DNA of 64,000 nt from Candidatus Rifleibacteriota bacterium (GCA_029565415.1 JAKQOH010000116.1:1-64000); one strand, 5' to 3'; positions 7,029-14,713 are shown, numbered from the stretch's first letter. A program made the numbers and translations. Notes: a model not told the origin generated them from the letters alone.

Positions 7029-8315
7029 ATGGAGTTCGACCAGGCATACAAGCAGGCCAACGAGGCGCTGAAGGAAAAGCGGCTGGACGACGCGCTGCGG
7101 CTGTTCGAAGAGGCGCTCAAGGCCAAGCCGAACGACATCTACACGATCAACAAGATCGCCATGATCCACAAGGAGAAGGGCGAGTTCGACAAGACGATGG
7201 GGCTGCTCGAACAGTCGCTCAAGCTGAAGCAGGAGGATCTGTACACGAACTACCTGCTCGGCAACACGTATCTCGAGCAGGGAAATATCGAGAAAGCTAT
7301 TGAAACGCTCGAACACACCGTCGGCCTGAATCCGAAGGACAAGTACGCCCGCAACTCGCTCGCGCTCGCCTACCGCATGCGGGGCGACACGGACAAGTGC
7401 GTCGAGACGCTGCGCGAGGCGCTCCGGGTCTCGCCCGACGATCTCTACAACAAGCTGAGCCTGGCCACCGTCCAGTTCGAACAGGGGGATGCCCCCGAGG
7501 CCCTGCGGCTCGCCCAGGAGATCCTCCGGAAGGATCCCCAGAACCTGAACGCGATGGTGCTGCTCGGCCGCATCACGCTCGAGGACGGCGACAACAAGGC
7601 CGCGCAGAGCTGGTTCAACAAGGTGCTGTCGATCGACGGCAACAACAGCGAGGCCCACTACTACGCCGGCCGGCTGTGCCTGGAAGACGGCGACCCGGCG
7701 ACGGCGGCCGCGCATTTCAACGCGGCGCTGCAGACCGGTTCCGACAAGCTGTCGATCAGCAAGAACCTCGGCTTGATCTTCCTCGACAAGGGGATGTTCA
7801 AGGAGGCCGAGATCGAGTTCGCCCGCGCGATTTCGCTCGATTCGGAGGACCCGTTCACGCTGAACAACATGGGCAAGCTGCTGCTCTTGCAGGGCCGGCT
7901 CGATGAGTCGCTCAAATACCTCGAGAAGGCGCTGGCGGTGAAGCCGGATTACGCATTTGCCCATTACAACATGGGGAAGTTGTACCGCGAACGGAAGGAT
8001 TACCCGCACGCCATCTGGCATCTGCTGTTCAGCCTCAAATACGAGCCCGACGACGTGTATGCGATGAACAGCCTCGGCCGCACCTTCCTCCAGGCCGGGC
8101 TGCCCGTGCAGGCGCGCGACGTGTTCGAAAAGGTGCTGCACGAGAAGGAGGCTGCAGATCCCTACGCGATCTTCGGCCTCGGCGAGACCTACGAAGCGCT
8201 CGGCGAGTTCGAAAACGCCCTGGTTTCGTATCGGAAGCTCAAGGCGATTCCGGGCATCGCGAAGAGCCTGGTGGAAAAGGCCGACGCGCGGATCCGGGCC
8301 TTGCAGGGCCGCTGA
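7029..8315 (+). CDS. TPR-repeat protein
   Basis: 428 aa. It is built almost entirely of tetratricopeptide repeats (about twelve 34-residue units), with typical W/L-G-Y-A-F-A-P spacing such as DLYTNYLLGNTYLEQGNIEKA. No signal peptide is present, so it is cytosolic. The start is ATG 7029, placed 9 nt after AGGAGG; an in-frame GTG at 7020 abuts the Shine-Dalgarno and is rejected. It lies 39 nt after the HEAT-repeat sensor and its stop is separated from prmA by one base, so the three are probably co-transcribed. It is a probable scaffold with unknown partners. Confidence 0.85.
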   Translation: MEFDQAYKQANEALKEKRLDDALRLFEEALKAKPNDIYTINKIAMIHKEKGEFDKTMGLLEQSLKLKQEDLYTNYLLGNTYLEQGNIEKAIETLEHTVGLNPKDKYARNSLALAYRMRGDTDKCVETLREALRVSPDDLYNKLSLATVQFEQGDAPEALRLAQEILRKDPQNLNAMVLLGRITLEDGDNKAAQSWFNKVLSIDGNNSEAHYYAGRLCLEDGDPATAAAHFNAALQTGSDKLSISKNLGLIFLDKGMFKEAEIEFARAISLDSEDPFTLNNMGKLLLLQGRLDESLKYLEKALAVKPDYAFAHYNMGKLYRERKDYPHAIWHLLFSLKYEPDDVYAMNSLGRTFLQAGLPVQARDVFEKVLHEKEAADPYAIFGLGETYEALGEFENALVSYRKLKAIPGIAKSLVEKADARIRALQGR

Positions 8316-8316
8316 G

Positions 8317-9216
8317 ATGCTGCGCCGGTTCGACATCACCGTTCCCGACGACCTCGAGGAGCCTCTGGGCGGCCTCGCCGAGCGGCTCGGCCTGGTCACC
8401 TTCTCCAGCCCCCAGATCGAGGATACGGGCGGCGGGGAAGAGGATTTCCGGTTCACGGGCGAGACCGTCGTCAGCTTCCTCGTCTCGACGGTCGAACAGA
8501 ACCCGGAATATATATCGAAAGAAATAGAACATTTTCTCGCCGAGTTCGGCGCGGCCGGGTCGGCGAAGCTCGAGATCCGCGATTATCCCGACAACCAGGA
8601 CTGGATGGAAGGGTTCCGGATGCACTTCCAGCCGATCCGGGTGGGGTCGGGGATCGTCGTGAGGCCGCCCTGGGCCGAGCCCCTGGAAGAGGAAGCGCAG
8701 GCGACCACGATTCTCATCGATCCGGGGATGGCGTTCGGCACGGGCACGCATGAGACGACCCGGCTGTGCCTGACCCTGCTCGCCAAGCTCGAGCCGTGCG
8801 GCGGCCGGTTCCTCGACATCGGGGCCGGCAGCGGAATCCTGGCCTTCTACCTGGCGAAGAAGGGTGCCGCCGCCGTGACGGCGCTCGAGATCGACGGGGC
8901 CGCCGTCGAGAACATGCGCAAGAACGCGGCCCTCAACGGCATCGAGAAACAGGTCGAGATGCGGTGCGGGGATCTGGCGGCGTTCGAGCCGGCCTGGCCG
9001 GCCGACGGGGTCGCGGCCAATATCACTTCCCCCGTGCTGACCGAACATCTGGCACGCATGGCGGCCTGGGCGAAACAGGGCGCGTGGGGCGTCTTTTCCG
9101 GCGTCAACGACACCAACGCCCCACGGGTGCGCGAGGCCCTGAAAGCCGCCTCCTGGCGCCTCGAAGAGGAAATCACCGAAGCCGACTGGCACGCCTTCCG
9201 CTGCACCCGGGTGTAA
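8317..9216 (+). CDS. prmA: Ribosomal protein L11 methyltransferase
   Basis: 299 aa, the usual PrmA length. The N-terminal substrate-binding domain (about 1-110) is followed by the hallmark DPGMAFGTGTHETT (about 133-146) and the SAM-binding motif FLDIGAGSGILAF (about 166-178), then a further SAM contact and ANITSPVL, the counterpart of the NI-P-L motif. It trimethylates ribosomal protein uL11. The ATG begins one base after the TPR gene stop and lacks a clear ribosome-binding site, so translation is probably coupled. Confidence 0.92.
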   Translation: MLRRFDITVPDDLEEPLGGLAERLGLVTFSSPQIEDTGGGEEDFRFTGETVVSFLVSTVEQNPEYISKEIEHFLAEFGAAGSAKLEIRDYPDNQDWMEGFRMHFQPIRVGSGIVVRPPWAEPLEEEAQATTILIDPGMAFGTGTHETTRLCLTLLAKLEPCGGRFLDIGAGSGILAFYLAKKGAAAVTALEIDGAAVENMRKNAALNGIEKQVEMRCGDLAAFEPAWPADGVAANITSPVLTEHLARMAAWAKQGAWGVFSGVNDTNAPRVREALKAASWRLEEEITEADWHAFRCTRV

Positions 9217-9244
9217 CGGACCTCCCCAAAACGCGTTTTTACCT

Positions 9245-9298
9245 CAAAGACACAAAGACACGAAGAAAGAAATCCCTCTTCGTGTCTTTGTGTCTTTG
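9245..9298. repeat. 21-bp perfect inverted repeat of a GACACAAA-type simple repeat
   Basis: Arm 9245-9265 (caaagacacaaagacacgaa and one more g) and arm 9278-9298 are exact reverse complements around a 12-nt loop. Each arm is a tandem ACAAAGAC-type repeat. It starts 29 nt after prmA and could fold into a long hairpin, although no clean T run follows. Confidence 0.75.
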
Positions 9299-9324
9299 TA
9301 TCTGGGAGGGAGAATTCGTTACAA

Positions 9325-9489
9325 GAACCGATCCGCAGATGGCACAGATGAAAACCAGAACGTCTTCTGTTTATGGGATTTCCGTCGCATTCAGAACATC
9401 AGATAGACCCGGGCGCCCGTTCACCTCTGGGTTTCATCTGCCCTTCATCTGCGGATGCGTTCCTGAAACCGAGGTGTATTTCAACGGAT
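9325..9489. repeat. Dispersed intergenic repeat, copy C
   Basis: Left end gaaccgatccgcagat, right end catctgcccttcatctgcggatg (ATCTGCGGAT at 9447-9456), and the tail tttcaacggatcgtgatc. The following text to about 9535 is a ctctgtgcctcggtgtctctgtg simple repeat. The whole gap 9217-9593 therefore holds repeats and one terminator and no gene. Confidence 0.75.
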
Positions 9490-9547
9490 CGTGATCTGCC
9501 CGTATTCCTCTGTGCCTCGGTGTCTCTGTGGTGCGGTTTGTTGGGCT

Positions 9548-9584
9548 AAAAACGAACATTCCCGGGCCGAGGCCCGGGAATGTT
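9548..9584 (-). terminator. Intrinsic terminator of the glycine-zipper gene
   Basis: A 14-bp perfect stem (9555-9568 with 9571-9584) is followed on the minus strand by TTTTT (9552-9548), 10 nt after the stop at 9594. Confidence 0.85.
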
Positions 9585-9593
9585 GTTCAGAGG

Positions 9594-10499
9594 CTACTTC
9601 GAGTTGCTCTGGCGAAGGAGAGTGATGTACTTGTTGTAAGCTTCACGATAGTCGGTAAGCGCCTTCTGCGTATCGGACCGCAGCATGTTGCTCCGCATCT
9701 CTTCGTCAGGACTTTCGCTGCCACCGATGTTGGTGACGATCGAAATATACTTGTTGTAGGCCTTGATGTAATCGGCATGAGCGTTCTTCAGCTCGCTGGA
9801 AGCGGTGGTGGAAGTGATTTCGGGGACGACTTCCGGAACGACTTCAGGAACCGGAGCTGCTTCGTTCGACACCGGGGCGGCTGCGACCGGAGACTGATCA
9901 CCACTGACCGGGATCTCACTGGCAGAGGACGGAACACTCACGACACCCGAGCTGGCCGACACGGAAGAGGGCAGGTTGTTCCCGTTGCCGATGTCCTGCT
10001 TCTGGCGCTTGTACTTCTTCCAGAGGAAGTAGCCGGCGACAGCAGCGCCAACGACGACGAGAGCCGGGATGAAGAGCGGGCTTCCGATGATGCCGCCGAT
10101 GAAACCGGCGATACCGGAGAAGAGACTGCCGATCATGCCGACGATCCCACCGAGAGTGCCGGTCAGGAACCCGCCTGCAGCGGCGACGCCGCCACAAATC
10201 GTGGTGCCGATTCCGGCAATGCCTGCGCCCGCGCCTGCCACTGCTGCAACAGCGCCACCTGTACCTGCGGCCACTGCACCACCGGCGAACCCGACGGCAG
10301 AGGCGATGGTCGGAGCGGCGAGAATGGCTGCGCCTGCGACACCGACGCCGATGAGAGCCGATTTGACCGGATTGGCCTTGACCTTATCCTTGATCGTCGA
10401 AAACAGGCCGGCTTCGGCGCTGGTCACGAACGACGTCAGGAGCATCACAACGGCCAAGGTTGTCGCGAGAGACTTGAGAATGTTGCGATACAACCTCAT
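9594..10499 (-). CDS. Exported glycine-zipper protein of unknown function
   Basis: 301 aa. Signal peptide at 1-30 (Arg/Lys, hydrophobic core, TSAEA cleavage-like site). Residues about 45-160 are a very long Gly/Ala/Ile-rich hydrophobic stretch with repeated GxxxG spacing, as in membrane-inserting glycine-zipper proteins, ending in a clear TM helix (PALVVVGAAVAGYFLW) and a basic KKYKRQK stop-transfer. A Ser/Pro/Val linker follows (about 175-235). The C-terminus has two similar copies of an AYNKYI-containing helix (ADYIKAYNKYISIVTN and TDYREAYNKYITLLRQ). The start is set by AAGGAGG (10507-10513). Its role is unknown. It lies downstream of a strong promoter with a roughly 240-nt leader. Confidence 0.75.
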   Translation of the reverse strand: MRLYRNILKSLATTLAVVMLLTSFVTSAEAGLFSTIKDKVKANPVKSALIGVGVAGAAILAAPTIASAVGFAGGAVAAGTGGAVAAVAGAGAGIAGIGTTICGGVAAAGGFLTGTLGGIVGMIGSLFSGIAGFIGGIIGSPLFIPALVVVGAAVAGYFLWKKYKRQKQDIGNGNNLPSSVSASSGVVSVPSSASEIPVSGDQSPVAAAPVSNEAAPVPEVVPEVVPEITSTTASSELKNAHADYIKAYNKYISIVTNIGGSESPDEEMRSNMLRSDTQKALTDYREAYNKYITLLRQSNSK

Positions 10500-10580
10500 A
10501 TGGATTCCTCCTTCAATTGAGTAGGAACAGAGAACGTTACGCTGAGTTTCCTTTCAGGACACCTCCAGGACGGTATGAAA

Positions 10581-10626
10581 TGGTTAGGGTTGGGTAAGTT
10601 GGGTTGGGTTAGGGTTGGGTTTTGGG
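10581..10626. repeat. Telomere-like TTAGGG/TTGGG repeat tract with seven GGG runs
   Basis: The plus strand carries GGG at 10587, 10592, 10601, 10606, 10612, 10617 and 10624, separated by TT, TTA or TAAGTT. It can in principle form G-quadruplexes in the template strand of the minus-strand gene. It lies between a terminator-like hairpin and the glycine-zipper gene. Confidence 0.8.
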
Positions 10627-10627
10627 T

Positions 10628-10663
10628 ATAAAGAAGAACCCCGCCTCGGGTAAAGCGGGGTTC
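10628..10663 (-). terminator. Terminator-like hairpin on the minus strand
   Basis: Arms gaaccccgc (10636-10644) and gcggggttc (10655-10663), with a 10-nt loop, are followed on the minus strand by TTCTTTATA. It is either the end of the upstream exported-protein transcript or the 3' end of a separate RNA starting near 10741. Confidence 0.6.
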
Positions 10664-10741
10664 CAGCTTTAACGAATGATGGACGGGACCTTGGACTACT
10701 GGACTCCCCTTCGCTTTTCAAGGACCGCTTCGTGAATCTTG
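10628..10741 (-). ncRNA. Candidate small RNA, or attenuated leader of the glycine-zipper gene
   Basis: The minus-strand promoter at 10748-10776 predicts a start near 10741. The first strong terminator-like hairpin ends near 10630, giving an RNA of about 110 nt with no convincing ORF. If the hairpin is read through, the same RNA becomes a roughly 240-nt leader to the gene starting at 10499. No known RNA family is recognised. This is inference from promoter and terminator placement only. Confidence 0.4.
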
Positions 10742-10747
10742 TTATCG

Positions 10748-10776
10748 ATTATACGAACGGGGCGAAAGAGCGTCAA
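10748..10776 (-). promoter_or_regulatory. Strong sigma-70-type promoter on the minus strand
   Basis: TTGACG (10776-10771), a 17-bp spacer and a perfect TATAAT (10753-10748). It lies 23 bp beyond the stop of the upstream minus-strand gene, so it drives a new transcript toward 10499. Confidence 0.75.
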
Positions 10777-10798
10777 GGGGTCCGGTACCCCGGTGAAC

Positions 10799-11560
10799 TT
10801 ACTTCACGATGCCCATCTTGAGGGTCAGGTTCATGCGGGTGTCGATCTTTTCCTTCTTGCCGCCGCCCATGTCGTTTTCCATGACCATGATCATGTTGCT
10901 GACGACTTCGTTCTTGACCATGATGCCGGTCTTGTGGGCGAACCAGATCTTGCCGTCGGCCTTCACGTTCAGGTTGATGCTGCCGGTGTCGCCCTGCTCG
11001 GAAACGACGCTGGAGCCGAGCTTCACGCATTCCTGGCCGTCAACGGTCTCGAAGCCGAGAACGGTGTATTTCACCTTCAGGGGAATCGGCATCTGGGGGT
11101 TGGCGGGAATCGTCGAATCCCAGTTGTCGCCGACGCCGACCGGGGTGGCCGGGAACTTGATCTGCATCTGGTTGAAGTTGGCCTGCTGGTCCATGCCTTC
11201 GGACTCGATGACTTCGCCGTTCTTCGCCATCTTGACCTTGATGACCTGGCCGATCGCGGGGAGCTGGGTCGGCGTGTCGTTCACGGTGATGGTGCCTTCG
11301 GTGATGGTGGTGGTCATCTCGATGTTGCCGCTCTTGTCGACGCCGGTGACCTTCTGCTCGAGGGACATGTTGGTCTCGAGGTTGGTCTTCTGGGCGCGCT
11401 GCATGGCGGTGACGACCGTGTTACCGTTGATGTTCATCTTGTATTTGGTCGTGGTGCCGGGGGCCGGGTTGTACTGGAGCAGGACCTTCTCGGCGGCCAT
11501 GGCGGAGACGGCCACACCCATGAGGAACAGCACGCTGAGAACAATGGCAAAACGCTTCAT
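10799..11560 (-). CDS. Exported beta-rich protein of unknown function
   Basis: 253 aa from ATG 11560. A GTG 21 nt upstream is rejected because AAAGGAG (11572-11578) lies inside that extension. Signal peptide at 1-23 (KRFAIVLSVLFLMGVAVSAMA, then AE). The mature part is polar, Thr/Met-rich and beta-strand-like, with runs such as TTTITEGTITVNDTPTQL and NMIMVMENDMGGGKKEK, resembling uncharacterised exported proteins of the DUF6263-type fold; that assignment is weak. It is a probable periplasmic or outer-membrane-associated protein. It is driven by its own promoter at 11664-11692. Confidence 0.75.
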   Translation of the reverse strand: MKRFAIVLSVLFLMGVAVSAMAAEKVLLQYNPAPGTTTKYKMNINGNTVVTAMQRAQKTNLETNMSLEQKVTGVDKSGNIEMTTTITEGTITVNDTPTQLPAIGQVIKVKMAKNGEVIESEGMDQQANFNQMQIKFPATPVGVGDNWDSTIPANPQMPIPLKVKYTVLGFETVDGQECVKLGSSVVSEQGDTGSINLNVKADGKIWFAHKTGIMVKNEVVSNMIMVMENDMGGGKKEKIDTRMNLTLKMGIVK

Positions 11561-11663
11561 GTAGAAAGAATCTCCTTTCACTCTCCAGGGTTTCAGCCCT
11601 CGGATAAGAACCCAAAACGGATTGAAATCCCTTCAACCCCTGTCAAGAGGCTGATTCCGCGTG

Positions 11664-11692
11664 AAGATAGCATACGGCCCCCGGTGTGTCAA
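11664..11692 (-). promoter_or_regulatory. Promoter of the exported protein at 11560
   Basis: TTGACA (11692-11687), 17 bp, TATCTT (11669-11664) on the minus strand. It predicts a leader of about 97 nt before the Shine-Dalgarno and ATG. Confidence 0.65.
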
Positions 11693-11705
11693 GTTTATTC
11701 CGGTC

Positions 11706-11735
11706 TTGTGTCCCGTTCCCCAAGCGGTATATAAT
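11706..11735 (+). promoter_or_regulatory. Promoter toward the YedF-like gene
   Basis: TTGTGT (11706-11711), 18 bp, TATAAT (11730-11735) on the plus strand, arranged back-to-back with the divergent minus-strand promoter at 11664-11692. Confidence 0.55.
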
Positions 11736-11922
11736 CGTTCCGTGCCCGGGAACGCGGTACCGCCCGGGCCGGTCTGGATGCGTTGCCCGTCAGCATGGCG
11801 CAAGCGGCCTCTCCGCCCCGCCGGCGACGAGATCATGGGAAAGGTCGGTCAAACTCCTGAGTCCCCGCACGGATTTTTCCTACAAGCAGTTCGAGGACGT
11901 GTATTTCGAAAAACGCGTCTGG

Positions 11923-12273
11923 ATGCCGTCCGCCACGGTGTCGAACTTCCTGCTGATGTTCACGCGATGCAGCATCGGGGCCCGGTCGAAGCTGGGCGGT
12001 GAGTCGTTTTCCAACCTCATCGTCACGCTTTCCGAAAGCGAGATTGTACCCCGTACGCTCGTCTTCTGGAATTCGGCTGTCAAAGCCTGCATCGAGGGCA
12101 GCCCGCTGATTCCCGCGATCACGCGGATCGAGCGGGCCGGCGTCAAGATCCTCGTCTCGGGCTTCGCCCTCGAGCGGCTCAAACTCAAGGGCCAGCTTCG
12201 CGTCGGAAAGCTCGCCAACACGATCGACCTTCTCGAAGCCATCAACAAAGCCCAGAAAGTCGTCACCTTCTGA
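11923..12273 (+). CDS. YedF C-terminal-domain-like (DsrE-fold) protein, start uncertain
   Basis: 116 aa from ATG 11923. The pattern SIGARSKLGGESFSNLIVTL, then PRTLVFWNSAVKACIEGS, GVKILVSGFALERL and GKLANTIDLLEAINKAQKVV follows the C-terminal DsrE-like domain of YedF (LGKxLMKxFxYTL / PKTIxFxNSGVKL / GVEILxCGTCL / VGExxNMYxIVEKL..AxKVI). The cysteine of the usual CGTC motif is replaced (VSGFA), so a persulfide role is doubtful. The frame stays open up to 11686, with a GTG at 11899 but no Shine-Dalgarno. Coding-like codon use begins near 11840, and an ATG at 11835 lies in another frame. A frameshift or a non-standard start is therefore possible. Confidence 0.55.
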   Translation: MPSATVSNFLLMFTRCSIGARSKLGGESFSNLIVTLSESEIVPRTLVFWNSAVKACIEGSPLIPAITRIERAGVKILVSGFALERLKLKGQLRVGKLANTIDLLEAINKAQKVVTF

Positions 12274-12385
12274 ATGGAACGAGCGCTGGCCCACGACGCA
12301 CCACAGAGTCACAGAGGCGCAGGGCCACGGAGAGAGACGAGCTTCTCCTGATGAAACATCACGAGGTCCGATTCGAACGAGGCCC

Positions 12386-12556
12386 GATCCGCAGATGACG
12401 ACGATGGCGCAGATGAAATCCAATGCTTCTTCACGCATGACGTTTTCTGCCCATACAGAATCTCGGGTGTCCGGGCCTCTCCTTTTGCGTCTGCGTTCAT
12501 CGGACCTCCATCTGCGGATGCATTTCTGAATACAAGGGGTATTTCAGCAGAGAATC
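12386..12556. repeat. Dispersed intergenic repeat, copy D
   Basis: gatccgcagat at 12386 and the inverted right end ctccatctgcggatg (ATCTGCGGAT 12511-12520), with tail tttcagcagagaatcttt. It is flanked by caccacagagtcacagaggc (12300-12319) and by a ctccgtttctccgtgtctcggtgcctgg simple repeat. Sequence between the ends differs from the other copies. Confidence 0.7.
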
Positions 12557-12620
12557 TTTGCGGGGAAGCATTCTCCGTTTCTCCGTGTCTCGGTGCCTGG
12601 TATGTTGGTTTCGTCATGAG

Positions 12621-12805
12621 AACCGATCCGCAGATTTCGCAGATTGCGCAGATGAAAAGCTGAAAAGTTCGTTCATTGGAGGAGCCAGGGCACAACGAAA
12701 ATCAGATTTTTCCGGTGTTCTTTCTCATCTGCGTTCATCTGCCCTCCATCTGCGGATGCGTTCCTGAATCCGAGGAATGTTTCAACGGAGTATCTCTGTG
12801 GTTCG
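12621..12805. repeat. Dispersed intergenic repeat, copy E
   Basis: Left array aaccgatccgcagatttcgc, then agattgcgcagat. Right array catctgcgttcatctgcc, then ctccatctgcggatg to 12757, and the tail tttcaacggagtatctctgt. The right end matches copy B almost base for base. The gap 12274-12889 holds copies D and E and no gene. Confidence 0.75.
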
Positions 12806-12889
12806 TACCTTGCCTCTGTCCTTCTGGATGGGCCGAATGCTGCTTCCAAGGCTGGTCGGCGGGAACTGGGCGATTTTTTTCGGAGGTTG

Positions 12890-12918
12890 TTGACATGGAA
12901 AACGAACCATGGTATCAT
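12890..12918 (+). promoter_or_regulatory. Promoter of the four-tRNA operon
   Basis: TTGACA (12890-12895), 17 bp, TATCAT (12913-12918), with the first tRNA beginning at 12936. Confidence 0.8.
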
Positions 12919-12935
12919 CGCTTTACTGACGTGGA

Positions 12936-13008
12936 GGGCGATTAGCTCAGTTGGCAGAGCGCCTGCTTTACACGCAGGTGGTCGGCGGTTCGAGCCCGTC
13001 ATCGCCCA
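12936..13008 (+). tRNA. tRNA-Val (TAC)
   Basis: Acceptor GGGCGAT pairs with ATCGCCC. The D arm is GCTCAGTTGGCAGAGC, the anticodon loop TTTACAC gives TAC, and the T arm contains GGTTCGAGCCC. The discriminator is A and the CCA end is not encoded. Confidence 0.95.
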
Positions 13009-13036
13009 GCGGTTGCCCAAGACGTCGTGAGTATCT

Positions 13037-13111
13037 GGGGACGTAGTTCAGTTCGGTTAGAACGCATGCCTGTCACGCATGAGGTCGCGAGTTCGAGTCT
13101 CGTCGTCCCCG
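13037..13111 (+). tRNA. tRNA-Asp (GTC)
   Basis: Acceptor GGGGACG pairs with CGTCCCC. The anticodon loop CTGTCAC gives GTC, the T arm is GCGAGTTCGAGTCTCGT and the discriminator is G. Confidence 0.95.
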
Positions 13112-13119
13112 CTGCCCAA

Positions 13120-13192
<73 letters not shown>

Positions 13193-13206
13193 TTCTTTTT
13201 TGCCAT

Positions 13207-13278
13207 GGCGGCATAGCCAAGTGGTAAGGCAAAGGTCTGCAAAACCTTTATACATCGGTTCGAATCCGATTGCCGCCT
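13207..13278 (+). tRNA. tRNA-Cys (GCA)
   Basis: Acceptor GGCGGCA pairs with TGCCGCC. The anticodon loop CTGCAAA gives GCA and the discriminator is T (U73), as expected for tRNA-Cys. Confidence 0.95.
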
Positions 13279-13300
13279 CTTTTTATACCGCGTAGTACAC

Positions 13301-13332
13301 AAAAGCCCCGGTTCCAGGACCGGGGCTTTTTT
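13301..13332. terminator. Bidirectional terminator between tRNA operon and LysM/SGNH gene
   Basis: A 12-bp stem, aaaagccccggt (13301-13312) with accggggctttt (13319-13330), with T runs on both strands. It ends the plus-strand tRNAs and the minus-strand gene that stops at 13390. Confidence 0.9.
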
Positions 13333-13389
13333 CGTCTCCCGAAGCCCCGGCAAATTCCTGCCGGGGCCTCGGGATGAACGGGGAGACGG

Positions 13390-14580
13390 TCAGTTCTTTT
13401 TGCCGGATTTCTGGATCGTGTCGAGGACGCTGCCGGCCCAGGCTTTGGCGGTTTTCGAGCCCTCGGTTCCCCAGTAGTGGAGGCCGTCGCCGCCGCTCGA
13501 GGGGTAGTTCGTGACAGGGCGGGAGTCGACGAAGGTGCCCTGGGTGCCGACCGTGGCTTTGATCGTTTCGCAGAGGCGGTCCTGGGCCGCGATCGATTTC
13601 ACGCTCTCGCGCGCCCGCGGCGGGCCGACCCAGACGAGGGTGCAGCCGGCGGCCTTCGCCGTGTCGATGATTCGCTGGGTCTCCCGCTTCACCGTGGCTT
13701 CCGAGGCGCCGAACAGGTTCGCTCCGAGGGAAACGACCAGAACGGTCGGCTTGTACTCCCGGATCATCTCGGGAAGCGACGGCGTGGCACGGGGTGTTCG
13801 CCAGTCGGCCGGCCGGTCGACGGCGCCTTTCTCGTTGCGGGCGTAATACCCGCATTTTGTCACGGTTCCCTGATACCACCACGAGGGGGAGCTGCCCGCG
13901 ACGCCGATGGTGCGGATCTGGGCGCCGGTTTCGCGCATCGCCTGGTCGATGGTCGAGCCGTAGATGCCCACCGTGTGGGAGTCGCCGATGTGCAACACGC
14001 GCTGGCCGGGCCCGATCAGCGGGCCGCCCGCCACCGGCTGGGATGCCCCCGGAGCGGCAGAAGCCTCTTGCGAGACCGATGGAGACGTCGTCGGGGCCTG
14101 CGGGGACGGGGTTGCAGGCGCGGCAGCCGTTTCCGATGAAGGAACGGCCGGAACGCCGGAAACGATCGCTGTCTGCGATGCGGCTGTGCCCGGCAGTTTC
14201 AGCTCCCACCCGACCAGGATCAGGTTCGGATTGCTGGCGAGCGAGGGATAGCGGTCCTTGTTCAGCCGCACGAGTTCCTGATACCGTCGTGGATCCCCGA
14301 GCAGACGCCGGGCGATCTCGCACAGGGTGTCACCCCGTCTGACCGTATAGGCCGAACGGACGGCAGCCGGGGAATTCGCGGCTGATTCCGACGGGCTGCC
14401 GGATTCCGTGGTGATCGCCGGCAAAGACGTGGACAGTGTCTCGGAGGAGTCGACGGGTGCCTTCTCCGGTGGCAGCGTGACCTGGCCACCCGAGAAGGGA
14501 CTGGTCTGGGCGATCACGGCGGGGGTTGCGACGGCGAGCCCGCCGAGCAGCAGAAGCCAGCGACTGGAGTTCCGGTTCAT
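13390..14580 (-). CDS. Exported LysM-SGNH hydrolase (probable cell-wall esterase)
   Basis: 396 aa, with GGGAGG upstream. Signal peptide at 1-24 (LLLLGGLAVATPAVIA). One LysM domain lies at about 78-130 (YTVRRGDTLCEIARRLLGDP, ending WELKLP), for peptidoglycan binding. A Ser/Pro/Ala linker follows (about 133-190). An SGNH hydrolase domain (about 195-390) has block I GDSHT, block II Gly in GVAGSSPSW, block III GANLFG with the Asn, and block V DGLHYWG giving the Asp and His. Family knowledge points to deacylation of glycans, for example acetyl groups on peptidoglycan or exopolysaccharide. No transmembrane acyltransferase neighbours are present. Confidence 0.85.
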   Translation of the reverse strand: MNRNSSRWLLLLGGLAVATPAVIAQTSPFSGGQVTLPPEKAPVDSSETLSTSLPAITTESGSPSESAANSPAAVRSAYTVRRGDTLCEIARRLLGDPRRYQELVRLNKDRYPSLASNPNLILVGWELKLPGTAASQTAIVSGVPAVPSSETAAAPATPSPQAPTTSPSVSQEASAAPGASQPVAGGPLIGPGQRVLHIGDSHTVGIYGSTIDQAMRETGAQIRTIGVAGSSPSWWYQGTVTKCGYYARNEKGAVDRPADWRTPRATPSLPEMIREYKPTVLVVSLGANLFGASEATVKRETQRIIDTAKAAGCTLVWVGPPRARESVKSIAAQDRLCETIKATVGTQGTFVDSRPVTNYPSSGGDGLHYWGTEGSKTAKAWAGSVLDTIQKSGKKN

Positions 14581-14713
14581 GACGATCCTCCCTGAAGCAG
14601 TTCTTTGGGCGGAATATGAAGGGAAATCTTCTTTCAGTATCCCGCCTCTTCCGCCAGGGTGTCAAGGAGGCGGATCGGAGCGGCTCGTGACCGCAAAATA
14701 CACGCATACATAT

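Noticed and set aside
9245..9535. Possible CRISPR array in the repeat-rich gap
   Set aside because: Repeats are 7-9 nt simple tandems and inverted arrays, with no regular 24-40 nt repeat and no unique spacers, and no cas genes are present.
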